Below are positions 1 through 8,546 of a DNA stretch of 64,000 nt, piece by piece. The stretch lies in NCBI RefSeq assembly GCF_013300825.1, contig NZ_JAAIMY010000008.1, positions 1-64,000 of the forward strand. Direction: 5' to 3'. Under the pieces are notes generated by a model, which worked only from the letters and a program-made list of their open reading frames with translations, had not been told where the DNA came from and did not search any database. Every line of letters begins with the position of its first letter. Within the stretch, counting starts at the first letter, position 1. The position numbers were made by a program, and so were the translations under genes. Origin of the DNA: Blautia wexlerae. Lineage in GTDB: Bacteria; Bacillota; Clostridia; Lachnospirales; Lachnospiraceae.

Positions 1-56
1 CTTTCCAGACAGGAAAACGATATAATTGTGACCTGTCAGCATCCTATAATATAGGG

Positions 57-410
57 GCGAGATATTTTATAAGGGAACTTTTAAAACCCCTTCCGGCAAC
101 GGAAAGGTCTTTACTGGAGGCAAAAGTCCCTCCTATAAAGCGTAGAACCTCATGCGTTTATGCAGATCTGAGGAAACTCCATTCAGAAATGGAACTCTTA
201 AAAGCAGCATAGATACAGGCAGATATACAGCGGACTACCTGTAATGTGGGAACCAGCCATATCTGGCATGGAAAAAGCACATAACTGTGCAGACCTAAGT
301 TACAGGCGTATCCGCCGATATTTAGTCTGACGCCTAAAGCGTCCGGAAGCACGTGACTTTAGCCATGTGAGGTTCACCTGGAACTATTTTATGAAAGCGC
401 TATAAAATAG
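57..410 (+). ncRNA. Candidate large structured RNA, family not identified
   Basis: This stretch has no convincing reading frame but is packed with helices: GGAGG/CCTCC (116-130), CCTCA/TGAGG (148-172), CCATT/AATGG (178-192), CCAG/CTGG (253-266), GCACA/TGTGC (277-290), GACGC/GCGTC (329-343), CACGTG/CATGTG (350-369) and TATTTTAT/ATAAAATA (385-409). Two longer helices cross as a pseudoknot: CCTGTAAT (238-245) with GTTACAGG (299-306), and CAGAC-TAA (290-298) with TTAGTCTG (322-329), with hairpin GGCG-TATC-CGCC (305-316) nested between. A TATAAT at 45-50 could start it near 57. The pseudoknot topology recalls the P3/P7/P8 core of group I introns, but a convincing P4 and splice sites are missing. 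It precedes an exporter operon and could be its leader or an independent RNA. Structure is well supported; identity is unknown. Confidence 0.5.
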
Positions 411-481
411 AAGTTGTATTAACTGCAATTAAGCCTTATACTAAAGCTATCTTCAGAATACAAAAGTGCAGAAGTAAGACA

Positions 482-508
482 CTGGCGTATATTATGCCGG
501 ACTCTTTT
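482..508 (+). terminator. Possible terminator or attenuator hairpin before the exporter genes
   Basis: CTGGCGTA (482-489) pairs with TATGCCGG (493-500) over 8 bp including wobbles, followed by ACTCTTTTC. The T tract is weak. It lies 25 bases before the start codon of the exporter gene, so it could end the upstream structured RNA or attenuate the operon. Confidence 0.35.
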
Positions 509-532
509 CTGCAAAATTAAAGGAGTAATCCT

Positions 533-1297
533 ATGCAGACATCTAAAGATTTTTTACATATTTTTCTTGATATGGGTGACGCATTGTTAAACAGCGGTGC
601 AGAGATTTTTCGAGTGGAGGATACGCTGAACCGAATGGGTTATGCCTGTGGTGCTGCACAGATGAATGTTTTTGTGATCACATCCAGTATCGTTATTACC
701 ATGGAATTTCCAGAAGAAGGAGCGCGGACACAGACCCGACGGATCAGGGAAAGTGGTGGAAATGATTTTACAAAATTGGAGCAGTTAAATGATCTGAGCC
801 GTCGTTTCTGTAATCATCCTGTCCCTGCGGCAGAGCTTCGGAAAGAATTTGATAAAATTAACATAAATAAGACGAAACCGTTATGGAAACTTCTTGGAAG
901 CCTTCTGGCTGCATGCAGTTTTGCTTTTTTTTATGGTGGAAGTATTCCGGATGCTGTTGCAGCAGGATTTGGGGCTGTTCTGATCTGGGGATTACAGCAA
1001 TATCTTCGTCCGGTATGCATGAATGAAGTGACTTTTCAGTTTGTGGCGTCTTTTTTTACAGGCTGTGCAATCTGTGGATTAACCTTGCTGTGCCCATTCC
1101 TTCGCATGGATAAGATTATGATCGGTGACATTATGCTTTTGATTCCGGGGTTGATGTCGACAAATGCAATCAGGGATGTACTTATTGGTGATACACTCTC
1201 TGGAATCATCCGTCTAATTGCTGCTTTACTACTTGCTGCGGCACTGGCACTTGGATTTATGGGGGCAATTATTTTATTTGGGAGGTTTGGACTTTGA
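533..1297 (+). CDS. Threonine/serine exporter family protein, ThrE N-terminal half (DUF1212, YjjP-like)
   Basis: A 254-residue membrane protein matching the N-terminal half of ThrE-type exporters. Residues 1-110 form a soluble domain with the family's conserved opening (N-S-G-A-E-I-F-R-V-E-D at about 20-30). Hydrophobic segments follow at roughly 118-137, 140-158, 168-190, 195-213 and 222-250, with the typical L-I-P-G-L motif near 205. In this family the N- and C-terminal halves are often separate genes, and the partner follows here with a 4-base overlap, so both probably assemble one exporter. The start ATG has AAGGAG 7-8 bases upstream. The family is named for threonine and serine export; the substrate here is inferred, not shown. 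Confidence 0.85.
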   Translation: MQTSKDFLHIFLDMGDALLNSGAEIFRVEDTLNRMGYACGAAQMNVFVITSSIVITMEFPEEGARTQTRRIRESGGNDFTKLEQLNDLSRRFCNHPVPAAELRKEFDKININKTKPLWKLLGSLLAACSFAFFYGGSIPDAVAAGFGAVLIWGLQQYLRPVCMNEVTFQFVASFFTGCAICGLTLLCPFLRMDKIMIGDIMLLIPGLMSTNAIRDVLIGDTLSGIIRLIAALLLAAALALGFMGAIILFGRFGL

Positions 1298-1740
1298 CTG
1301 CAGCAATCATGATACAATTAATTACCGGAGCCATTGGCTCTGTAGGATTTGGAATTCTTTTTCATATAAAAAAGAAATATTTGCCTCTGGCAGCAGTTGG
1401 CGGCTTCCTTAGCTGGCTGGTGTTCCTTCTAGGAAAAGAATTCTGGGGAAATGTTTTTCTTCCGACTCTGATGGCTGGCTTTGTTACAGATGTGTATGCA
1501 GAAATTCTTGCAAGAATCTGTAAAGAAACATCTACATCTTTTTTTGTTACTTCCGTAATCCCTCTGATTCCCGGAAGTACTCTTTATTATTGTATGAACA
1601 GCATTGTGGAAGGAAATACTGTTCGAGCATTGGAATATGGACGGGATACGTTTCTTTTTGCTTTTGGAATTGCAGCAGGAATGAGTATTGCGTGGTCGAT
1701 CTGTTATTTTCTGAGAACTGTAAGGAAAAAGCAGAACTGA
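1294..1740 (+). CDS. Threonine/serine exporter family protein, ThrE C-terminal half (DUF3815, YjjB-like)
   Basis: A 148-residue, almost wholly hydrophobic protein with about four to five membrane segments and a central I-P-L-I-P-G-S motif (residues about 88-94) typical of the second half of ThrE-type exporters. It starts with TTG at 1294, overlapping the stop of the upstream gene as TTGA, with GGAGG at 1281-1285 giving 8-base spacing; this supports translational coupling. It should form the transport complex together with the upstream subunit. A strong terminator follows at 1809-1847. The family call is firm; the exported substrate is not visible from sequence. Confidence 0.85.
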   Translation: MTAAIMIQLITGAIGSVGFGILFHIKKKYLPLAAVGGFLSWLVFLLGKEFWGNVFLPTLMAGFVTDVYAEILARICKETSTSFFVTSVIPLIPGSTLYYCMNSIVEGNTVRALEYGRDTFLFAFGIAAGMSIAWSICYFLRTVRKKQN

Positions 1741-1808
1741 CCTGGCAAGAAAGAAATTCCCGATGAAATGACACATACCCGTTTTCGACAGTTGATGAAA
1801 AATAAAAT

Positions 1809-1847
1809 GGCAGAATCCCTTGATTTTATTGGGGTTCTGCCGTTTTT
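1809..1847 (+). terminator. Intrinsic terminator of the exporter operon
   Basis: GGCAGAATCCC (1809-1819) pairs with GGGGTTCTGCC (1831-1841) and is followed by GTTTTTG. It lies 70 bases after the second exporter gene. Confidence 0.85.
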
Positions 1848-2036
1848 GTATGGTAAAAAAATGTTGTATGGAAGTACTGCCTTGAAATTTTTTTGATTTT
1901 TTTATTCAGTTCGTTTGACAGATAGTATTTTTATCAAGATCAAGCCCGGTTATCTATGGTTCCATATGTGATCAGTGACGAAGAGCTTATAAGAATTTTT
2001 GATGTGATGAAGGAATGGTTTAGAGAAAAATAAATA
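1848..2036 (+). other. Gene-poor stretch with a 25-codon open frame
   Basis: Between the two terminators only a 25-codon frame (ATG at 1956, TAA at 2031) is visible, ending in the residues K-E-W-F-R-E-K. No clear ribosome binding site precedes it and no family is recognised. It may be the tail of a lost gene; otherwise nothing is seen here. Confidence 0.25.
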
Positions 2037-2086
2037 AAAACTACTGTATAAAGCTGAAAAAATTCGGCTTATATACAGTAGTTTTT
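2037..2086. terminator. Bidirectional terminator
   Basis: ACTACTGTATA with AAGC pairs with GCTT and TATACAGTAGT, flanked by A-rich sequence on the left and a T run on the right, so it can stop transcription in both directions. The glycosidase gene on the minus strand ends at 2091, immediately beside it. Confidence 0.8.
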
Positions 2087-2090
2087 TGTT

Positions 2091-4358
2091 TTAGATTGCC
2101 TGCAGTTTGTCAATCATCTCCTGGATCTCAGCCCGGGAGAATCCGCCAAAGCTGCACAGAGAGCGAAGTGGCATGGAATCTGTCATTGCTGCTACCATTT
2201 CTTCTGTAATAGCTTCTGCAGCAGATTCGGAAGCTGTGTCTGAACCGCCATTCATTGCAGCAATATATCTGGAAGTCAGTTCTTTTGCTGCTTCTTTTGT
2301 GTTTGGATTATTGAAAAGCTCACCCAGTGTTGTGTTCATATGAATATGCATGGGAATTACCTGGCTGCTGGAGAGTTCAATGGTTTCAGAGAGACAGATA
2401 TCTCTGGAGGACGCACCGATCAGGATCTCATATTTGCCGCTTGCTGCATACCAGTCATGTAATTGGGTGTTGTACCATGCAAAGCTGCGCTTATCCAGTT
2501 CCATAGTAACTGTTTTGGTTTCGCCGGGAGCAAGCTGGACTTTTTCAAAGCCTTTCAGTTCTTTTTCGGGACGGGTCGTGGATGCTGTCATGTCTTTCAC
2601 ATAGAGCTGGACAATTTCTTTTCCTGTAATGCTGCCTGTATTTGTTACATCTACAGAAACAATGATAGTATCTTTTTCTGTTGGATTTGTGTTGGAAATT
2701 TGCAGATTGCTGTATGTAAAAGTAGTATAGGAGAGTCCGTATCCGAATGGATAGGCAACTTCCATCTGTTTGGTGTCATAATAACGATATCCTACAAATA
2801 CACCTTCACGGTATTCCACTTTATCGCCACCACCGAAGTTCAGGTAGGATGGATTATCAGCTAGCTTAACTGGGATTGTCTCGGCCAGTTTACCGCTTGG
2901 ATTTACAATACCATAGAGGATATTTGCAACAGCAGCTCCGCCTGCCTGTCCGCCAAGGTAAGCTTCCAGAATACCTTTCACATTATTGATCCATGGCATT
3001 TCCACAGGAGAACCATTGTGAAGAACGATCACAGTATTTGGCTGAACTTCAAGGATCTCAGCAATAAGACGGTTCTGGCATTCTGGCAGTCTCATATGAG
3101 AACGGTCATATCCTTCAGACTCAAAACTATCCGGAAGTCCGGCGAAGATCACAACCTTATCAGCAGCTTTTGCAGCCTGAAGTGCTTCAGAAGCCAGTTT
3201 TTCATCGTATAAATCTTTATCAGCAGGAAATCCTTCTGCGTAAATAACCTGTGCATCAGCAGGAACAGCTTCCAGTGCATTGGTAATTTTAAAGCAGTTA
3301 ATATGAGAGCTTCCGCCGCCCTGGAAACGAGGTTTTTTGGCAAAACCACCTACAAAAGCTACTTTCTCAGAGGTCTTCAGAGGCAGAATCTGGTCTGCGT
3401 TTTTCAGAAGGACCATAGATTCTTCCGCAATACGGCGTGCCTCTTCATGGTCTTTTTCCATGGTAAATTCCTGCGGTGCACGGTGGTCCGCATATTTGTA
3501 AATAATATTCAGGATACGTTCTACAGCCTGATCCAGAACTTCTTCCTTCAGAGTGCCATTTTTTACGGCTTCCATGATCAGAGCATCGTTTGTTCCGTTG
3601 GAACCTGGCATTTCCAGATCCAGGCCGGCCTCCAGACCCTTCACACGGTCATTGACAGCACCCCAGTCAGACATAACATATCCTTCAAAGCCCCAGTCAT
3701 TGCGGAGAACATCGGTAAGAAGCCATTTATTCTCGGAAGCAAAAGTACCGTTGATCTGATTGTAGGAGCACATAAATGTATATGGCTGAGCCTTTTTTAC
3801 TGCAGTTTCAAATGCAGGAAAATAAATTTCGCGGAGTGTTCTTTCATCTGCTTCAGAAGAATTGCTCATGCGGTGATATTCCTGATTGTTAGCTGCAAAA
3901 TGCTTGATGGAAGTTCCTACATGCTGGGACTGTACACCATTGATAAATGCAGCAGCAACTTCACCAGCAAGGTATGGATCTTCTGAATAGTATTCGAAGT
4001 TTCTTCCGCAGAGCGGAGAACGTTTAATATTGACAGCCGGTCCTAAAACAACAGATACGTCATTTGCCTGAGCTTCTCTGCCAATAGTCTCGCCCATGGA
4101 TTCCATTAATTCACGGTCAAAAGAGCAGGCACTTAAAGCAGCAGGAGGGAAGCAGACTGCTTTGATACTGTCGTTCATTCCAAGATGATCTCCTTTGTCA
4201 TCCTGTTTACGAAGCCCGTGAGGACCGTCGCTTACCATTACCTCCGGGATTCCGAGTCTTTCCACACTCTTCAGATGCCAGAAATCAAGACCTGAGCACA
4301 TGCCTGCTTTTTCTTCCAGAGTCATCTGGCTGATGATTTTCTTTAAATCACGCTTCAT
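2091..4358 (-). CDS. Glycoside hydrolase family 3 beta-glucosidase, cytoplasmic
   Basis: A 755-residue family 3 glycosidase that probably releases terminal beta-linked sugars such as glucose from oligosaccharides. The (alpha/beta)8 domain carries S-D-G-P-H-G (43-48), the K-H-F-A-A-N-N-Q-E substrate loop (152-160) and the nucleophile in V-M-S-D-W-G, Asp231. The second alpha/beta domain and a C-terminal fibronectin-III-like domain follow, then a roughly 90-residue tail. No signal peptide is present, so it should act inside the cell on imported sugars. The start at 4358 is chosen because GGAGG sits 8-9 bases upstream; the frame stays open a further 62 codons but that part is AT-rich and unlike protein. 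It is divergent from an AraC regulator, the likely controller. Exact sugar specificity is not determined. Confidence 0.93.
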   Translation of the reverse strand: MKRDLKKIISQMTLEEKAGMCSGLDFWHLKSVERLGIPEVMVSDGPHGLRKQDDKGDHLGMNDSIKAVCFPPAALSACSFDRELMESMGETIGREAQANDVSVVLGPAVNIKRSPLCGRNFEYYSEDPYLAGEVAAAFINGVQSQHVGTSIKHFAANNQEYHRMSNSSEADERTLREIYFPAFETAVKKAQPYTFMCSYNQINGTFASENKWLLTDVLRNDWGFEGYVMSDWGAVNDRVKGLEAGLDLEMPGSNGTNDALIMEAVKNGTLKEEVLDQAVERILNIIYKYADHRAPQEFTMEKDHEEARRIAEESMVLLKNADQILPLKTSEKVAFVGGFAKKPRFQGGGSSHINCFKITNALEAVPADAQVIYAEGFPADKDLYDEKLASEALQAAKAADKVVIFAGLPDSFESEGYDRSHMRLPECQNRLIAEILEVQPNTVIVLHNGSPVEMPWINNVKGILEAYLGGQAGGAAVANILYGIVNPSGKLAETIPVKLADNPSYLNFGGGDKVEYREGVFVGYRYYDTKQMEVAYPFGYGLSYTTFTYSNLQISNTNPTEKDTIIVSVDVTNTGSITGKEIVQLYVKDMTASTTRPEKELKGFEKVQLAPGETKTVTMELDKRSFAWYNTQLHDWYAASGKYEILIGASSRDICLSETIELSSSQVIPMHIHMNTTLGELFNNPNTKEAAKELTSRYIAAMNGGSDTASESAAEAITEEMVAAMTDSMPLRSLCSFGGFSRAEIQEMIDKLQAI

Positions 4359-4505
4359 AATAAATTCCTCCATAAGTTTATTAATATATGTTGAACAGAT
4401 TGTTTGTGTTGCCTTTATCTGGACTATATCACCTTCAAATGATAAAATATAGTAAAATATTGATATAAATAACAAAATATTGCTGCGTATGCGAGAGGAA
4501 TAAAG

Positions 4506-5273
4506 ATGCAGGAGAAAAGTAAGGAATACAATGAAAAAGAACAACAGGTTGCAGAGAACCGAAGCAGGAATACTCTATTTGAGAGACGTGAGAATTTACA
4601 GAAACATGAATCTTATGCAAGTGAGCGTCGGCAGTATGATGCTATCAGGAATGGTCAGACAGACAGAATACAGTCCGTTTTTCAGATCACACCGGATGGA
4701 ACTCCTGGAATACTGTCCAGAAATGAACTGCGAAACAGTAAGAATATGTTTATCGCAGGAATTACGCTGTTTACCAGAGCTGCGATTGAAGGTGGCGTAC
4801 CTGAAGAAACTGCTTATGCATTAAGCGATGGCTATATTCAGACAGTGGAAGAGTGTACCAGTAAATCTTCCATAGAAAAGTTATCACAAAAAGCAGCTCT
4901 GAGATTTGCCCAGGAAGTGCAAAAGTCCGGAATGAGACATTACAGCAGAGAAATTGAAGCGGCAGTAAAATATATTCATCTTCATCTGCATGTTCCCGTT
5001 ACACTGGAAGAAACTGCAGAGGCAGCAGGGATCAGTGCCAGTTATCTTTCCAGATTGTTTAAAAAAGAAACAGGAATGCTTTTTGTCGACTATATTCAGA
5101 AAGAACGGATAGAAGCTGCCTGTAATATGCTGACCTATTCAGATTATACAGCAGCACAGATCAGTGAATATCTTTGCTTTTCCACACAGAGCTATTTTAT
5201 AAAAATTTTCAAAAAATATACAGGTACCACACCTGCAAAATATAAAAAATATAAAGTTCAGGACTGGAAATAA
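4506..5273 (+). CDS. AraC family transcriptional regulator
   Basis: A 255-residue protein whose last 100 residues form the AraC/XylS double helix-turn-helix: first helix pair around residues 165-190 (L-E-E-T-A-E-A-A-G-I-S-A-S-Y-L-S-R-L-F-K) and second around 215-240 (Q-I-S-E-Y-L-C-F-S-T-Q-S-Y-F-I-K-I-F-K-K). The middle part (about 80-140) resembles the alpha-helical segment of longer clostridial AraC regulators, whose N-terminal sensor of about 100-150 residues is missing here; the first 60 residues are low-complexity and charged. It could be a naturally short form or one that has lost its sensor. It is divergent from the family 3 glycosidase, about 150 bases away, and probably regulates it. 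The exact start is uncertain. Confidence 0.8.
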   Translation: MQEKSKEYNEKEQQVAENRSRNTLFERRENLQKHESYASERRQYDAIRNGQTDRIQSVFQITPDGTPGILSRNELRNSKNMFIAGITLFTRAAIEGGVPEETAYALSDGYIQTVEECTSKSSIEKLSQKAALRFAQEVQKSGMRHYSREIEAAVKYIHLHLHVPVTLEETAEAAGISASYLSRLFKKETGMLFVDYIQKERIEAACNMLTYSDYTAAQISEYLCFSTQSYFIKIFKKYTGTTPAKYKKYKVQDWK

Positions 5274-5413
5274 TATCGGTATCAAAAGTTTTTTTGATTA
5301 TTTACGAGGATTGCTATAGGTTCCGAAACCGCACGGAAAATAAAATATTTCTGAGCATTCCTTTATGACTTATGAAGTACAAATAAACATTTTCAAAAAA
5401 AACAAAAAAGGGA

Positions 5414-5442
5414 TTGACAAACAAAAATAAAGATTGTATAGT
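5414..5442 (+). promoter_or_regulatory. Sigma-A promoter for the SGNH hydrolase gene
   Basis: TTGACA (5414-5419), 17-base spacer, TATAGT (5437-5442). It is placed 78 bases before the start codon. Confidence 0.8.
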
Positions 5443-5519
5443 ATTCCTATCAAATAGATATGAAAACAGGAAAAAGCAAAAACCTGAACTAAAAAAATCA
5501 GTTAAGAAGGTGACAAGAC

Positions 5520-6140
5520 ATGAAACAAATCTTATGTTTCGGTGATTCCAATACATACGGATTGATCCCGGGAACTACTAATCAGAGATATGGATGGGGT
5601 ACCCGCTGGACCAGCATCCTGGATGACAAAGTAAGAACAAAAGGCTACAGAGTAATCGAAGAAGGACTCTGCGGAAGAACCACCGTATTTGACGATCCAT
5701 TCCGAACAGAAAGAAGAGGAACGGAAATGCTTCCGGCAATCCTTGAGAGCCACAGACCAGTAGACACTATCGTTCTCATGCTTGGCACGAACGATTGTAA
5801 AAGCGTATACAGCGCAACCCCGGAAGTGATCGGACAGGGGATTGAACAGCTCCTTGATCAGATCAACACAGTAAATCCGGATGCTAAAATATTGTTGGTA
5901 TCTCCAATCTACCTTGGGGAGAGAATCTGGGAAGAGGATTTTGATCCGGAATTCGATAAGAATTCTATCGAAGTATCATGGAATCTACCCCGGGTGTATG
6001 AGAAAATCGCCAGAAGAAGAAATATTTCTTATCTTCCGGCTTCAGAATTTGCCCGACCGGGAGAAGCCGATCAGGAGCATCTGGATGAACTGGGACATAG
6101 CAGACTTGCAGATGCAATTTATGAAAAGCTTGCAGGATGA
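5520..6140 (+). CDS. SGNH/GDSL-type hydrolase, arylesterase-like
   Basis: A 206-residue SGNH-fold esterase. Block I is F-G-D-S-N-T-Y-G with catalytic Ser10; block III is L-G-T-N-D near residues 92-96; the C-terminal catalytic His lies at about 193 (E-L-G-H-S) with acidic residues just before it. No signal peptide, so it is cytoplasmic. Family members remove acyl or acetyl groups from carbohydrates, phenolic esters or lipids; the substrate here is unknown. It has its own consensus promoter and the ribosome binding site AAGAAGGTGA. It is a single-gene unit between the AraC gene and the ABC importer. Confidence 0.88.
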   Translation: MKQILCFGDSNTYGLIPGTTNQRYGWGTRWTSILDDKVRTKGYRVIEEGLCGRTTVFDDPFRTERRGTEMLPAILESHRPVDTIVLMLGTNDCKSVYSATPEVIGQGIEQLLDQINTVNPDAKILLVSPIYLGERIWEEDFDPEFDKNSIEVSWNLPRVYEKIARRRNISYLPASEFARPGEADQEHLDELGHSRLADAIYEKLAG

Positions 6141-6318
6141 AGCATGAAATGTTATGATAGTTCACAGATGTGCAGATGTAACGCTTTAACTAAATCAAGT
6201 AAACTACCTGCTTTAACCGAAATAGCAGTGGATTGAAAAGTAATAAGCGGCACAGGCACATCAGAGCGTTCTTCAAATATGCTCTAAATCATAATAATAG
6301 AAGGAGAATAAAGTAACC

Positions 6319-6978
6319 ATGGATTTTGAGTTTATCCGCGAGCAGACACCTCTTTATATTGAGGCAGCAAAGCTTACACTTCACATGGCGGTGATTGGTG
6401 TGCTGCTTGCCATTGTGGTTGGGCTTGTCTGCAGCATGATTAAGTATTTCAGGATTCCTGTACTTCGTCAGATCGTGGAATGTTACATTGAACTGTCCAG
6501 AAATACACCATTGTTGATCCAGTTGTTTTTCCTGTATTTCGGTCTTCCGAAAATAGGGATTGTCCTCAGTTCAGAACAGTGTGCGATCACAGGACTGACC
6601 TTTCTCGGAGGCAGTTATATGGCAGAAGCCTTCCGAAGCGGCCTGGACAATGTTCCGCCCATTCAGGTGGAATCCGCATTAAGCCTTGGAATGAGTAAGA
6701 GTCAGGTATTTACAAACATTATCCTGCCCCAGGCGGTATCCAATTCTATTCCGGCATTCTGTGCAAATGCGATCTTTCTTATTAAGGAAACCTCCGTATT
6801 CAGTGCAGTAGCACTTGCAGACCTGATGTTTGTGACAAAAGACCTGATCGGAATTTATTACAAAACAGATGAAGCCCTGTTTATGCTGGTAATCGCATAT
6901 CTGATCATACTTTTACCAATCTCACTTATCTGTTCATTTGTAGAAAGGAGAGTCCGCTATGCAGAATATGGGGATTGA
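6319..6978 (+). CDS. Polar amino-acid ABC transporter permease, first subunit
   Basis: A 219-residue inner-membrane permease of the His/Glu/Gln/Arg importer family. It shows about five membrane helices (first at 18-42) and the EAA loop E-S-A-L-S-L-G-M-S-K (about 113-122), which couples to the ATPase. The R-N-T-P-L-L-I-Q motif after helix two is characteristic of this family. Ribosome binding site AAGGAG lies upstream. It overlaps the second permease by 20 bases, so the two are translated together and should form a heterodimeric channel with the ATPase and binding protein encoded next. The amino acid transported cannot be read from sequence. Confidence 0.92.
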   Translation: MDFEFIREQTPLYIEAAKLTLHMAVIGVLLAIVVGLVCSMIKYFRIPVLRQIVECYIELSRNTPLLIQLFFLYFGLPKIGIVLSSEQCAITGLTFLGGSYMAEAFRSGLDNVPPIQVESALSLGMSKSQVFTNIILPQAVSNSIPAFCANAIFLIKETSVFSAVALADLMFVTKDLIGIYYKTDEALFMLVIAYLIILLPISLICSFVERRVRYAEYGD

Positions 6979-7636
6979 GGTTCTTTTTAAGGGAATCAAC
7001 TCATTAAGACTCTGGCAGGGCTTGTGGGTAACAATAAGAATTGCACTGATTTCCATGGTATTTTCAATAATCCTTGGATTTCTTCTTGGGATGGTAATGA
7101 ATATCCCAAATAAAATCATTAAGTTTATCTGCCGCATTTACCTTGAAATAGTAAGAATCATGCCGCAGCTGGTGCTTTTGTTCCTGGTATATTTCGGAGC
7201 GGCCAAGCATCTGGGGATGAATCTTTCCGGTGAGACAGCGGCGGTCATTGTATTTACATTCTGGGGAACTGCTGAAATGGGTGATCTGGTGCGAAGTGCG
7301 CTGATCTCCATTCCTAAACACCAGTATGACAGCGGATACGGTCTTGGATTAAACAAATGGCAGGTCTATCTTTATATTATCCTTCCGCAGACTATAAGAA
7401 GACTTCTTCCATCCGCAGTGAATCTTCTTACCCGAATGATCAAGACCACATCACTGGTAGCTCTTATCGGAGTAGTAGAGGTGTTAAAAGTTGGAAAACA
7501 GATCATAGATGCATCACGTTATACAAATCCGACAGCGGCCCTCTGGGTATACGGTGCAGTATTCTTTATGTATTTTATCATATGTTTTCCATTTTCCAGA
7601 CTCTCCAGAGTACTGGAAAAGAAGTTTGCTGATTAA
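6959..7636 (+). CDS. Polar amino-acid ABC transporter permease, second subunit
   Basis: A 225-residue paralogue of the upstream permease, with about five membrane segments and an EAA-type loop (S-G-Y-G-L-G-L-N-K, about 121-129). The related motif R-I-M-P-Q-L-V-L-L replaces R-N-T-P-L-L-I-Q after helix two. The start at 6959 has AAAGGAG 8-9 bases upstream within the end of the first permease. It partners that permease to make the translocation pore. Divergence between the two subunits suggests a true heterodimer rather than a recent duplication. Confidence 0.92.
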   Translation: MQNMGIEVLFKGINSLRLWQGLWVTIRIALISMVFSIILGFLLGMVMNIPNKIIKFICRIYLEIVRIMPQLVLLFLVYFGAAKHLGMNLSGETAAVIVFTFWGTAEMGDLVRSALISIPKHQYDSGYGLGLNKWQVYLYIILPQTIRRLLPSAVNLLTRMIKTTSLVALIGVVEVLKVGKQIIDASRYTNPTAALWVYGAVFFMYFIICFPFSRLSRVLEKKFAD

Positions 7637-7657
7637 TAGAGAAATGAGGATAAATGA

Positions 7658-8413
7658 ATGGGACAGCCGATTTTAGAAGTAGAACATTTAAAGAAATCAT
7701 ATGTAAACAATGTTCCTATTCTGGATGATGTTTCCTTCTCTCTGCAAAAGGGAGAAGTGGTGGTGATTGTAGGACCTTCCGGATGTGGAAAAAGTACCTT
7801 CCTGCGATGTATCAACCGCCTGGAAGAGATTGACACCGGTGTACTGAAGCTTAACGGTGTAAGCTATGAGAAAGAAAAAAAGAATATAAGCAAAGTCAGA
7901 GAGAAGATAGGAATGGTTTTCCAGAGCTATGATCTTTTCCCGAATATGACAATTTTAAATAATCTTCTTCTGGCACCAATGAAAGTACAGAAAAGAAATA
8001 AAGAAGAAGTGAAAAAGGAAGCGGAGCAGCTTCTTGACAGAGTTGGTCTTCTGGATAAGAAAGATAATTATCCAAGGCAGCTCTCCGGTGGTCAGAAACA
8101 GCGAGTTGCCATTGTACGTGCCATGCTGATGCATCCGGAGATCATGCTTCTGGATGAGATTACAGCAGCACTTGATCCTGAGATGGTAAGAGAAGTACTT
8201 CAGGTAGTACTGGAACTTGCAAAGACAGGAATGACAATGTTGATCGTCACTCATGAGATGGAATTTGCCCGTTCCGTAGCAGACAGAGTAATCTTTATGG
8301 ATAAGGGAAACATTGTAGAAGAGAACACTCCGGAACAGTTCTTTGATAATCCGGAGACTGACAGGGCAAAACAGTTCCTGAACAGTTTCCATTATGAAAC
8401 AGTGAAAAAATAG
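7658..8413 (+). CDS. Amino-acid ABC transporter ATP-binding protein
   Basis: A 251-residue ATPase of the GlnQ/HisP type that powers the importer from the cytoplasmic face. Walker A is G-P-S-G-C-G-K-S-T (about 38-46), the Q-loop is V-F-Q-S-Y, the ABC signature L-S-G-G-Q-K-Q-R lies near 144-151, Walker B is I-M-L-L-D-E, and the switch His is in V-T-H-E-M-E-F. All catalytic residues are present. It follows the second permease by 21 bases with GAGG 8 bases ahead of ATG. The gene order permease-permease-ATPase-binding protein is a complete importer. Confidence 0.95.
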   Translation: MGQPILEVEHLKKSYVNNVPILDDVSFSLQKGEVVVIVGPSGCGKSTFLRCINRLEEIDTGVLKLNGVSYEKEKKNISKVREKIGMVFQSYDLFPNMTILNNLLLAPMKVQKRNKEEVKKEAEQLLDRVGLLDKKDNYPRQLSGGQKQRVAIVRAMLMHPEIMLLDEITAALDPEMVREVLQVVLELAKTGMTMLIVTHEMEFARSVADRVIFMDKGNIVEENTPEQFFDNPETDRAKQFLNSFHYETVKK

Positions 8414-8546
8414 AATAGAGGAAAACAGAATATTGTATTAATCCTGAAATGGATGATAATAACCCATGAAATAGCAGGATATCACAAGAACTGGTTATAA
8501 AAATTATAATAAAATCAAAATTTTTTAAAACATGGAGGAAAAGAAC

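Noticed and set aside
57-410. Firm call as a group I intron, tmRNA or second RNase P RNA
   Set aside because: The P3/P7-like pseudoknot fits group I, but P4, splice sites and exons are not convincing; tmRNA ends and tag frame, and the RNase P core blocks, are absent.
1956-2033. 25-codon small protein gene
   Set aside because: No ribosome binding site or family; kept only as a comment on the gene-poor stretch.
4359-4544. N-terminal extension of the family 3 glycosidase
   Set aside because: The extra 62 codons are AT-rich and hydrophobic without a signal-peptide pattern, and a GGAGG site fits the internal ATG at 4358.
4531-4824. 97-codon frame overlapping the AraC gene
   Set aside because: It overlaps in another frame and resembles no protein, whereas the AraC frame carries clear family motifs.
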